From assembly GCA_009741485.1 (NCBI GenBank), contig CM019218.1, forward strand, positions 33,852,387 to 33,916,386: a stretch of DNA of 64,000 bases, written 5' to 3'. Positions 37,666 to 50,200 of the stretch are shown piece after piece. Every line of letters starts with the position of its first letter. Position 1 is the first letter of the stretch. The DNA comes from Malurus cyaneus samueli. Lineage: Eukaryota > Chordata > Aves > Passeriformes > Maluridae. A program made the translations under genes and the position numbers. The notes beneath the pieces were generated by a model, which was not told the origin of the DNA, did no database searches, and saw only the letters and a list, made by a program, of their open reading frames with translations.

Positions 37666-38099
37666 GGCTTCTGAAAGCAGGAAACTGTATATCAATCTGA
37701 CGAATATACAAATTAAATTGGGGACAAACCAGTAAGCGATTCCAACCCCTCTATCTCCAAGAACAGGAAAATAAATAGAATTTTGTTGAAGAATGGGCCT
37801 TCTAACGTTATTTCATCACAATACTTTTCTTTGCTGATTGGGGTGCTGTGTGCCTACATGTAGTTACTGTTATATTCTCTGATTTGTTCATTGCTCAGGC
37901 TGCTAGAACACATATCCATGCATTAGTGCTGTGCCTTATCACTCCCTTATCTTGAACTGCTGATAACTCTTGGCATGTTGGTGTGTACAGCCTCCCCCAA
38001 ACACACTCCTCTGGTATTTATGAAATAAACTCAGCAAACTCCCTCACCTTCTCTCTTCATACTTTCCCTTTCATGCAATGAGGAAGGTGGGGCTTGGAT

Positions 38100-38221
38100 A
38101 AACCACTTGCTCCTCAGCAGGTGCCTCCTTAAATTTTGCAGAGGTAGTTTGTGAATCACAGCTGTTGCCTCTAACAGTGAAGTGACAATCCATCTCTGAC
38201 TTGTATGCAGCTGGGAGCAGG
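38100..38221 (+). promoter_or_regulatory. Possible promoter and leader of gene C
   Basis: A TATA-like CTTAAA at 38128-38133 lies 94 nt before the proposed ATG, nearly the spacing seen in gene B (85 nt). Unlike gene B there is no GC-rich island. The start context is AGG ATG G, with A at -3 and G at +4. Function is inferred. Confidence 0.4.
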
Positions 38222-38248
38222 ATGGGCTCAACCTGGAGCACTTGTGAG
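38222..38248 (+). CDS. PLA2G4E: Gene C exon 1 (proposed start)
   Basis: 27 nt encoding MGSTWSTCE before donor gtaagg, phase 0. Length, donor, phase, Met-Gly start, aromatic residue 5 and Ser6 all match gene B exon 1, though the nucleotide sequence has diverged. No better candidate was seen between the LTR and exon 2. Confidence 0.62.
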
Positions 38249-41200
38249 GTAAGGATGACAGCTCTAGGAGCTGAAGATGGCCTGGGGTGGGTTTGTGGCT
38301 GGGATTCTGGTGCCTAGGAGACAACGTGTGAATATTTATTTCCGGTGTTGTGTATGTATTTATTTATTTGTGTAAGGATGACACATGCCTTTGCTGATAC
38401 TGGAGTCAGATGCTCTTCCATGTGGAGGCACTTGTGGTAGCAAAGCTTACCCTTAGAGGGTAATTCACATGGAGGCTGGGAACCATTCTGAAGTGCCTCA
38501 CTTGAGCTTTCTGGGAATTTGGGCTGAATCTGTGGCTTGGCTCAAGCGTTATGTAAGCTGTGCTCTTTCACAGTGCAGTATTTGCCAGCTATGACTACAA
38601 ACACATGTGGTGCCCAGGTAGCTGTGCCAGCAGACACCTGGTAGTGATGTACACAGGGAAGTCACTGCCTAAATATCGTGATTTGAGCCTTGTTTTTATT
38701 GGCATGTGATTTCTCTTTTTTTTTTTTTTTTTTTTTTGTGGAACATAAGATGGAGGGAAAGCCCTAAAACTGTTCTGAAATTAACCTTCAATTTGCTACG
38801 AGCAAGTTACTTGATTATTTTGTGTTCTGCTTCTCTGGTATAAAATGGAGACTATAGAACTTCTCTCCATAACATGGGTGTGTGTTAACATAAAAGTGCA
38901 TCGAGGCTTGCAGATCTCAGGTGGGGCATCCCTATGGCTTAAGAAATAATATGTGTGACTATTTAACAAATCTGGTCAAATAAACACTAAGGATCTACAA
39001 GTTCATCTGTTTGCACAGAACTTGGTAATGGTCTTTGTGTGGAAAGTGTGCACACAAAACAAGGAAAGAGACTCTATTCTTCCCCTTGCCCTTAACCACT
39101 GAAACAGCATCAAGAGTAAAAGTAGAGGCTTCTTACAGATAGGGGGGTGAGGAGAGAGACGGGAGACTTTTTCCACCCAGAACCTAAATCCACAGTGAAG
39201 ACATTAAAACATGTCCTTCTCCTTTGGAGTTAGACATAAAAAACAGATCAAGGTCACCTTATCATAATTCAAGAGTGATAGGAGAGTTTGTAACTTCTCA
39301 CCTGGATCAATTCCTGACTGGGAAAAGGAGTGACATAACTCCCTTAAGGAATATGATGGAGTAATTTTGCTAGCAAAGAATGGGAGAGGAACTAGGTAAT
39401 GCTTCCAGTAAAGCAACAGCTAAAGTTTCAGATACTAAAATCTGCAAGAATTAATAATAGCTTTGAGTCTTGTCTGTTATTTTTGTTTCCTTCTGCACTT
39501 GAGATTTCAGCTAATGATCCTTTACCAAAAATCCATATTTGCAAATATGCATCTGGTTTGGATGGGAAAATTTTGTTCATGTCTCTTCCAATGCTGTTTT
39601 CTTGCATCTGCTTTCTTCATGTTTTGCTGCACTGTGCTGATGCTACCTCATTCACCAAACAGTGCCACAAAAATTATTTTTTCTGTCAATGGCATATATA
39701 CACAGCAGAATATTCCTGTGAATTTTTTTCAATTTTTTAAAGTCTACCTAGATATGATTTTAACTTCCAGTGCGGTGCAAGCAGTTCATTTTCCGATTTT
39801 GCTGCATGGCTTTGAAAATTGCAACAGGTATTTGTGGGAGAGCATGTTTTATGAAGCACGAAAGATTCAACATTAATACAGGTAATAATCTTTGTCATTT
39901 TTCTGCAGGGTGATGAATGCCCCTGCTGTTCGTTCTTTGTGAAAATCATAAGGATGAAAAATCTGAGAAAGGCAGATCTTTGTGAGTATCACAGTTTTTC
40001 TTTACACTCTCTAGTAGCTCAGTTCTACTGAAAGCAGAGAACATGTGTATGCTACCAGTGTTGTAATTGATATCTTTGTATGAAGAGACACCATGGTTTC
40101 AAATATTGATGCTTATTTGAAATAAGACTATGCTTAGAATATACCTTTAAATAAACAATGCCTTTTGGTTTATAGCTTGTTACTACTAGTGCAAATAGCA
40201 AAGGTCTGCTGTGGGGTACTGTAAAGTACCTTAACTGCTAATGAGGTTCAGAACCAGTTTTGATGAACAAATTCAGGTGTTAATTCTCAGTTGCAGTTTT
40301 TGTATTTCTTTTCACTTTAAAGAAAAAAAAAAGAAGATGGACCAGTATATATCTTATTGCCAAGCAACTTCTTTCTCTGTCAAAACCTCACTGAAATACA
40401 TTCGAAGTAGACTTTTCAGGATAAACAAGTACCATTGGAATGTATCTGAGGACTTAAAAGCAGAAATGAAGAGAATCTCAGCAATTACTCAGGTAGGAGA
40501 AAGAAAGCTCATTATCTCAAATATCTGACTTGGAAAGAAAGAACAAGTCAGGATCAAAATGGAAAGGAATTGAATATGCACCTTTGTGCATATCAAATAA
40601 GAGCAAATGAACACATCAAGTATGTTTGCCTCCATGGAGATTACTGTTCAATTCTTGCTTTTCTGCCACTGTGTCTAGCACAGGGATATTGCCTTTCCTT
40701 GAAAACAGAAAATCTTCAGAGAAAAGGGATGGATTTTTCATTTCCCTCTCATTCCTTTCAATCTTAGCTGAACAGTTTTCTGGCATAAATGGTACCAGCC
40801 CAAGGGAATGTCAAAGTTTCCCTGACAGGCAATAGAATCAAGATAACCACCTCCAGAGCTGATAACAAAATGTATGCCCCGCCCTTAAAATCAAGGATGT
40901 TTCTTTCTTTCTCAGTATTTTATAATGGTTAGAAATTATGATCTTTACACCCTTAACAACAATAGAACTTCCAGAAATCCACAGCTATAAATCTTTTTAT
41001 CTTCCTTGTGCACATATGCTCTCTCAGAGCTCACAATTTTGTTAGTGGAGCCATACCACATGGTGTGATACACCACAGAAGAAATGAGAAAAAGCATTAC
41101 ATTGAATGAGAAAACCAGTGTGAGTGTAGTGCAATTGTTTATGTGGGGCACATTTATTTGTTTGAATCACTATTTCTGTACAATTTAAAGTTGTTAAGGG

Positions 41201-44200
41201 AGACAGAGACAAGGATTTGAAAGATGTCACAGAAATAACTCCAACTACAAAGAGCCTTTGGTGCTCTGTTGGAGTCAGTCTGTTTTTGGAAGACTGCCTG
41301 TCAAGAATGAGAACGCTTTGCTTTCCTTCAGCTGCAGCATTGCACGGCTTGTGGCCCCTCTGTGCAGAGGGACTGCTACCCACAGTGTCTGTGCTTCCTG
41401 AGATCTTGCACGTCATATAATATAGGGCTTATTTTTTTTATTATTGTTTAGCTGTGGCAATCACCTATGACCATGATCTTGATTTTATCCCTTTGTATCA
41501 GACAAAAGGTTGTGTTTGTATATGGTGTATGCAAAATAGGAAGAATTAGTCTACTGAAATGTTTTTAAGTCTGTCAGGAGTAAGGCTTACTCATGAACCA
41601 GCAGATACTGTTCCTTCATTATGGAGGTTATCAGGTAACTATAACTTGAGTAGTACTTACCATGAAGACATAGCTGTTGCACTTGCTAGGTATGTTTGAG
41701 TTTGGCTGAATTTTCCTTGTGAAAATTTGAAGGAAAAGTGATACCAGGTCAGTCCAAAGTCTCATTTGGACTGAGAATATGTCCCTAGAACTGGCTTATA
41801 ATAAATGCTTTCGTATATGACAAATGCTGAACTACACTTTTCCCTGCCTCACTCTCCCAAGAAGTCTGTGGCTCTTGAGGTCTGAGGCTTAGAGATCTGG
41901 CTTCTGAGTCAACAGTAGTGTTTGCATTTAATTCTCATACCTCCAATTACTGGCTTCTGGAAGCAACTAAGGGATCTTATCATCTTGCTTTGCTCTGGAC
42001 AGGAACCCAGATGCTCTTTTTCAGTGTCACAGGAAAATATAGTTTTTAACATCCATTAACATCTGTTTTCAGGATGTTATTGTTATTGGAGCTCTATATA
42101 ATTATATTGCTAATTAAAGAGTTACATACATCCGTTTTTTTTCTTGCCTTACCTGGGCAGCAGAAATGCCTGCATGAGAAGACCTTATCCTTTTCAGGCT
42201 GACATGAAAAGGCCTTTTTTACATATTAGATTGTCAACCCTTACACCAAGACAACCTTCCCCTTGTATTTATTCCAAGAATTGCAGAATGCTAATCATTG
42301 TATGACTGCCCCTATCTCTGTCTTTAAAACTGAGAAAGCTTTGTGGCTGTCACAAATCTTCATAAATGCATCCACCATATCTGCAAAATCTGCCTGGAGG
42401 ATGCAGTTTCTTTGCAACTGTGCAACAGGGCTTGTCTGGGGTACCAGCAAACTGGGGAGTCAGTGCCAGCACCAGGAGCAAAAGTCAGAAGCTGAGGTGC
42501 CTGAGCTCTCCATGTTATTGTTTTACAAGGGATTGTCCACCAAGACAAGATACCTTGAAGAGGCATAGTTTTTACCCTCATGTCCCACTATTATTTAATC
42601 AAAGCCAACTTTTTGCAGGACTCGACATTTCCACCATTTAACCATGGCACAGTTACTTTCTGGAGAGACTTCTGTGCTGGCCAAGCACCTCTGCATTTCA
42701 CCCGCTCTGTGCTGTTTATGACAAGAGCTGGATGGGTGTTATGTACATTGCTCAGAGCAGATCTTAATTTCAGTGTGGCTGCTCAGACCTGCCCTGTTGT
42801 GCACAGTCCCGCTGGAGCACACCCAGCACTCACTGATCCCAGAGGCTGCCACAGCAGCCACAGCAGGCCATGGGCTGGCACAGCTGGCAAATCTGGTTTT
42901 GCATGGCCCTTTTCTTGTGGCTGGGTTCGCTTATTTTCCAGGAGAGAAAATATCTTATACACTACAAATGGAAGAGAAGCCTGTTTGCTCCGCAGGCTAC
43001 AAGTAAAATGGAAATTTTACATTTTCTTCATACATATATTTAACAGAGATACTCCATTCAGGAGACAAAAAAAAGTCTTTAAAATGAGTGGCCTGTCCTA
43101 GTTGGTATTTAGGAAAGTCCAAGGCTCCAAAAGGCTTTTCCTGGAATAGTGTACAGCTACTTTTTTTGTTTGTTTTCTTTAATATGAGAAGCTAATCTCA
43201 ATTAGCATTCTCATTAGATAAAGCTCTGGGCTTGTCTTTAGCTGTAGTAGTAAATCTGGGCCTTGTTTAATCTGACTGTGTTGCTAAGTAATTTCATAGC
43301 AAGATCACAATGCTCCTCTGCCTATTGATTTTAGAAGTTGGAAGGTAGTAGTACCAATTTTTCTCCTTATATCACCTAAATGCTGTGTAACACCATCATA
43401 ATAACAAAACCCTTTCAATGTCATGTTCTCCAAAGGAAACTATTGTGTGTGGAAAGGACTGGTTGAAGACATGCTCACAGCATGCTCTCTGTATACTTCT
43501 TTTTACTTTACCTCTGACTGTAGCACTGGTGTGAGGGAGTAGCAGCAGTCTTTGTGCAAGGAAGGCAGCCAGGAAACATGGGCAGTGCCAACAGGCAGCT
43601 GCCCGGGCTCACCAGAGATAATGGCACATTTGCTTTAGGGTCAAATTGCTTCCCATGATCACTAATGTTTGCCATGGTTAAAAGTAATCCTGGGACATGG
43701 TCCTTTAAAAAAGAGCATTGGTGTCTTTCAGGGTACTTCATTTAGATTCCTGATGTCACTGCCTGCTCATACAGGCTGCTTTTGCAGTAACAGAGAGAAG
43801 TTCTAAAAGATCCTGTGTCAAATACTTGACAAGAGGAATCTGCACGAGGACAGAGACATCATTGTGTGGATAACTGCCAAGTTGCAACAATCCAGTAAAC
43901 AAGGATTTCCTAACTGGTTAGGAAACTGAAACAGGTATAAAAGCAGCCAGTAATCACAAGGAGATCCTCCCTGTGATGTCATATCCCAGAGTGAGGCTTT
44001 TCTTACTGTAATTGTAAGATGATTAGATCTCTTCAAGAACTAATTGCATAACTAGTGATGTAGCTTTTGTAATGGAGACCTGGTCTTGACTGATGTTTAT
44101 AATAAAGTCATAACCACAGTTAATAATAGAAGTAACAAAGGAATGGATAATTTCAGTGACCATTATGTGAATCAAAACAGGTTACCTGTTTTGTATTCTC

Positions 44201-47200
44201 TGGTCTAGAAGAATAATTCCATTTTTTCCCCTTTGGAAAGTGGTCTTTGGCCACGATGGAGTGTAGTATACATTGTATTGTATACAATTTTACTGCATTG
44301 TATTAATGGTAAATAGAGTGGAGACAAAAAGCCTCCTCTATGCCTTGATAGCAGCATGAGCTGCCACTAAAAAGGACTATGCTATTTATAATCAAGGAGA
44401 TCCTTACTTGCTCTGCACACCTCCTTACAGCTATGGAAATAATTGCATCTCTTCTGCTAGGTATCAGTAGGTTACATGTAGGTGGTTCCATCTTTTTCAG
44501 CCATGCTGGCCTCTGCGTACTTCTGTGTGCAAGAACAGAAAGCTCTTCTGGTGGTCAAAGGTATTGGTTGTATGCTCCTCCATGGGTTCCTTTAGATTCT
44601 TGGTGTGACCTTAAAGAAGAGTTTCTCAAAACTATATTTTCTCATTTCCAAAGCAAGGACTTCAGCAAGGACACCAGGAGCCTCACAGAGGCGTTAGGAG
44701 TTTGAACTGATTACTGGCTGTGAGACTGGTGAAAGTAGAGAACCTTAGCTAAATAGTAGGTTCATCTCTGTCTCAAAAGCAAAAGTGAGAGCATCCACTG
44801 TGCCCTAATACTGTACCAGTGCAGGTGGCATTACAGTTCTTGCCCTTCAATGAATAGGTAAGAACTTAAAAGACTATTGTGATGGTACTCCGTGTTCCTA
44901 GTAGACTCCTCTTGTTTAGTGGGGGCTTCTAGTTACCAAGTGGTTGAAACACCTTTCAAAATATTTTATAATATTTTAAAATGTCAAAACCTGTTTTAAA
45001 ACAAGTTTGAAAAGGGTGGAGGCAATGGAAATGAACTAGGGAGAACCTTGGGTGGAGAAGAGAGTCTGGAATGAGTAGGTGGTGATGGCAGCAATGTAGA
45101 ACCACACAGTGCTTTTGAGAGGACACAGGTCCATGTGGTGATTCAAGATCCTTCACTTTTCCTCTGCCATTTGGCTTGCAGAGTTACAAGGCAGCAGCAG
45201 ACTCTGCTCAGGAAGTAACTTTCCAACTTGCACTCAGAAAACAGACAGTTTTAAAGAAGTGTGTTCTTTGATTTCTGTGTTTACCTATTTCCTTGGGCTC
45301 AGCTGGGTAACACCTTCTCACTAGTTAAGAAAGTGAGCTGAGCATTGCCTTTTCCCTTGCTTACAGTCTCCCACACCTTTGAAGTTATTGTACCTTGGAA
45401 TTTTTGATCATCCTTGATAAGGACCATGGTTTACTCTATATCTGCTTACTGTTTCACAATTGTGTGTTGAGTTTAAGACCAAAGTATACCCTTTGCTTGA
45501 CACTAAACATCAACCACAAATTGAATATCAATAGGTCTGTGTTGACAGTACTATTAATAACATGAAGATTGATAACAAAAATTTATTCATTACAGGAGTT
45601 GCTTCAGGATTTTTTGAGGTTAATTTGTTTGATGGGCTATTGTGGTTAGGAATGGTACTTCTCAATTTAGTGCTCCCACTAAGACTCTCCAAACCATGTG
45701 CCACTTACTTCTCCCCCTGGACAGGCTGGAGAGGAGAATTGGAGGCACAAAAGATAAATATTATGGATTGAGATAAGAACAATTTACTGGAATCAGCAAT
45801 GAGATAAGGAAATTAACAGTAAAAGCAACAATACTAAAGAAGAGACTCGCCCCCTCTCCCAGCAATAACCTCCAGGTCCTGGCCATGCCCCCTCTTGGCT
45901 GTTGGAAAAATTAACCTTGTTTTAGCTTGAACCAGGACACATAGAGAAGGTACAGCTTCTCATGTTTGATATTTCATTGTGAATAATACATTTCAATGCA
46001 TTTTAGGTCATTGAATCCAAATGGATTTTCTGACTCACCTCAGTACTTGTCCTGGTTGTTCCGGCTTCATCAAAAGAGCAGTATCTGCAGTTCCTCCAGT
46101 TGTGCATTATGCAGTGTGACTGATATCTGTGATTGCTGATTCATTATTTCTCTGACCTCTGTGTTTTATGCATCCGTCTCAGCATCCTTACCAATGGATG
46201 TAGATGAATGCTGCTGAGGTGATTGGTACGATAAAAGCATGAGGCCTGCAGTATGTCTTGGTCACTGTGGAGTTTTATTTTGAAGACCTGGCATAGTGCC
46301 AGGGAAAGCCTTGCCCACAGGCAAGATTCTTAGAGCTTGAGGACTTTATCAGTGATGGTGTCCAGAGAGGAGCTTTGGGCAACCTTTTTGCTGGACCGAG
46401 GACACTGATTACCTCGTAGATAAGGATGTGATTTGCTATTATGTGGGAGGCCAATGCAAAATAGAGAGGCCAGATTTGATATGTGATAGTTTGCACTCCT
46501 GAGAAGATACCTAAAATTGTCCCCATGGGACTATGGCTCCTCTCTTGGGCTCATTCTATGACCGTACCTTCAGCAGGAGACAATAAAGTAGTCCTGCGCT
46601 TACGTTTAACACTGTGTGTTTGGGAATGGGTCCAAAATACAATTAAATTTGTGTTGTATGTGTAAGTTGTCAGCTGCATTCTGCAACATTGATTCTGGGG
46701 TATAAATTGTTCTTTGGCAGCATCCTGCCTTTAATTGTGCTTTTTTCAGAGTCAAATATCTTTGTCTCTATCTACATTCTTAGATACATTCTTCTACGTC
46801 TTAGGCTATGTTGAGACTGAGGCCTCACTGTTAACTGAGTTGGTATTAGGTCATCAGATTGTGAGACTTTGGTTTTGCTCTTATTAAGGGTGGACAGCCT
46901 TGTTAAGGACTAGACTAACCTCTCAGGCTAGGTATAGGTCTCTTGTGTCCAGAGAGGGTGAAGGACTCAACAGAGATCCTACCACAGCTCTCTCCAGATA
47001 CAAGAGTGTAAGTCAGAAGTTTACATTTCTTTGATACTCTGAAAATATTGTATGCCTTTCTTCTACATCAGGAGTCACAGCTATGATGTGCAACAAAGAT
47101 ATCCCAGACCATAAATGAACAAATTCTCTAAAGCACACATACATCATTAGTGCATAGCTTGCAGATACAGTTGCTGCAGAAACAGCCTGCTTCTTCTCTG

Positions 47201-50200
47201 CCACCATCTGAGGAAGTAACTATGCAAAGTCAATATTATCTTTTTCAAATGATAAAAATCAAAGAACGAATTTTCTAAAATAGCGTGTGGGAGGCAGCTA
47301 AAGAACTACTTTCTTTACCAACAAGTTGTTATCAAAAGGTATATTGCTTATATTCTGCATTTTAAAATTGCTGGTGCTTATGTCTCCTCTAATTATTGTA
47401 TGTAATATTAGGATATTTTTAAACTTATTATTGCAATATTAAAGTAATTTCTTACCTTCTATGGACAGTAAGTGAAAAACTATCAAGTGCATGCTGAAAA
47501 ACTGGAACATATTTCATGTTTAGACAGTATCAGAAGACTTGAAAGACAAATCATGTATATTCAGATTGCACAAATTTCTTTAAGCAACACTTACTCATTG
47601 CAACATGGTTTACACCACAAGTTTAAAGAAAATGTGGAATGTAAACCAAGGGACTGGTAGAGAAAGAATAATATAATTACTGATAAAATGCTCTCTTCCT
47701 GGGTCACATTCAAGCAGATTACAAAAGAGGAAAGGATAGTTATCACTGTTTTTATTGGTGGGTAAATGCAGATAGAGAAGCAAGATAAATTTAAATGGAA
47801 GGGATTGCCCAAAGTGACTTGGTAGTCTGGAGCAGAGCTGGGACTGGAGCCAACATGCCATCAGAGTTTTCCAGCAGGTTACCCAACTGGTGTCAATGCT
47901 GCTTCTCAGCATGTATCCACAGTACCAATCTGCCTGTTGTTACACCAAATCTGACCTATTGTGAATACACAAGTTCTTAGAGCTGGAGACATTCCAGACA
48001 GCCGTAGTTGCCCAGCAGACTGAAGAAATGCCCATTCCCTAAAAAGGACAGCAGATTTGCTCAAAATGGGAGGGCTGGAAAAGGTGGATGCCAGTGCAGA
48101 GAGACTGAGTCCCACCATTCTTCACTATATTTTTAGGGTCTCAGTTTGGTACCACAGGTCATGAGGCATCAACTCTTGTGCTCTTAGGAGGAAATGCCCT
48201 ACAGTGCTCCCTGCTAAAAATCAATTATCTTAGCGGTGTCAGAGAGATTCCTAACCACCACCAAATACTCTGCATACATCAGACTAACATACAAAGGGAA
48301 AGTTAGTTTCACAGATATGCATGTACCCAACCTGCCTCTCGTCTGAAAACTCTGATTCATCAACATCCTGTGGCAGTGCCCAGCACGCAGAGCAACCTGG
48401 GCTAGTGGGACGTGTCCCTGCCCACAGCAGCAGGGTTGGAATTAGATGGTTTTTAAAATCCCTTACAACCCCAGTCCTTTTATGATTATGTGATAGTTGT
48501 GCCCACCCAACCAGGTCTGGATGGGGTTCCTGGAAGAAAGAGCAAACCCAAAGCAACCACTATGTATTAAGATTAAATGCCATACTTATAGCTAACTGTG
48601 CAACTTTCTGTACACTACCACATTTCTTAAAAGTTAGAATTTTCTTCTCTATCAGGGATCAGTGTTTAAGTCACAGTAAGATGAAACCACACTGCTGTTT
48701 TTGCATATTGTTTTTTTGTGGTGAAGGGATGTGATCACATGTTGGGTAAGACTGTCAGCTCATTACGTGGAGTGGATTACAGGTATGTGGGGGCAGCAGA
48801 CCAGATGGGGAAGCTCCTCTGTACCCATACCGTTTCAAACTCCTCTGTTCCCCTCCCAAAAGCAAAGGACAAAGTCAGACTCTTGTGTAAAAGCTCAAAA
48901 CATTTAAGTAAGTATTACACTCTTTAGAAATGTTCTCTTAAAATGTGTTGGCATTCTTTTCCTCTGTCATGGAAATCTCTTGATTTGCAACCAACAGGGA
49001 CATACCAATAAGAGATTTGTTAATTAAAACCAGCTCTTTGTACTCTTTTCTTACCAGTTGTCTTTATTGCAGTAGTTTCTTTGAATCTCCATTAACAACC
49101 CAATCTCCCACCTGCAGGAGATAACAAATAGTAAAGAATGCTGTGAAATAAGGAGCTGTCAGAAAAGTCAAGAGAAAAAGCATCTCCTTTTTGCAACTTG
49201 CTGTATATATTCAGTGCTATAGGGTTTAGATATTTGTAATAATTAGTTAGTTACAACATATCTTTTCTAATACAGTTAGCCAAACTGATTGCTATGTAAG
49301 CCTGTTCTTACCCACGGCATCCCCTGAGACTGTCCGGACCAGAACCATCAAGAACTGCAAAGATCCAGTGTGGAATGAAACATTTTGCTTCAGGATTCAG
49401 AGCCAAGTAAAGGTAAGATGCAGGGCAAAATAGAAATAGAAATAAATATGTGTGAACAACTACAAGGATATAGGTAAGGATGTTTGGAGTAGAATGTAGC
49501 AGAAAAAAATTTTATTTTCTGATATGTAAAAATCCAAGGTATTTCATAACCATTCATATAGTGTTCTATCAATTTTCACTATTTTTTTTTCTGTTTTTAA
49601 TCCCTGTTTTTCAAGAGTAAAAGTGAAAATTTCAGAGGAAATTGAATAGTGTAAAAGCTGAGGTAGGGAGTGAAAGCATGAAAGGGCTATGCTTTTCTAC
49701 TATTCCTTTGTCCAGAAATAAAAAAAAAGTCCCAAAGCAACAGCTGAAGTTTGCAAAAGAGAGCTCAATGGACTTGTATCATGATGATAAATGTTAAAAC
49801 TTCAGCAGATTTGCAAATCCCAATAACTTCTCACTCCTAAAGTCAGCATCAACATCAGTGTCTAGGAGTCCACAAAAATCAGTGGTAGGCCAAGTAAACC
49901 AAACTTACTTCTTACTGGGGACAATCAGTCTCTGCTTTACAACTTGCATTGTTCATTTCCTAATGCTGGTGCTAGATCAGACTTCTCTCAAGTGCCAAAT
50001 CAGCAGGCTGCTCCCCTGAACTCCTCCAAAAGGGCATTTAGAATAGCTCAACATGTTGCTACACCACAGGGTCTCCAGCAAACCATCCCTCTTGCCTTTG
50101 GCTGCAGAAGTTGCACATGGTACATGTTCTCAGGCTTTCTTTCACAGTTAGGTGGTACTGCTCCTGTTTGGTGTAGCTTTCAGCTTTCACATGTCTGCCC

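Larger units (their letters stand above)
39982..49275 (+). other. Gene C intron 2, 9.3 kb
   Basis: Longest intron in the window, at the same position as the 7.4-kb intron of gene B. It holds an LTR remnant (45641-45939) and a CR1 fragment (48372-48495). A 173-codon open frame at 42580-43101 shows no recognisable domain. No further gene was recognised. Confidence 0.75.

Noticed and set aside
37429..37735. Four overlapping open frames of 77-98 codons on both strands
   Set aside because: Produced by the T/G low-complexity tract; translations are mostly Phe/Gly/Val or Lys/Gln/Thr runs.
42580..43101. 173-codon open frame on the + strand in gene C intron 2
   Set aside because: Low-complexity, Cys/Trp-rich translation with no recognisable domain; no splice or promoter support.
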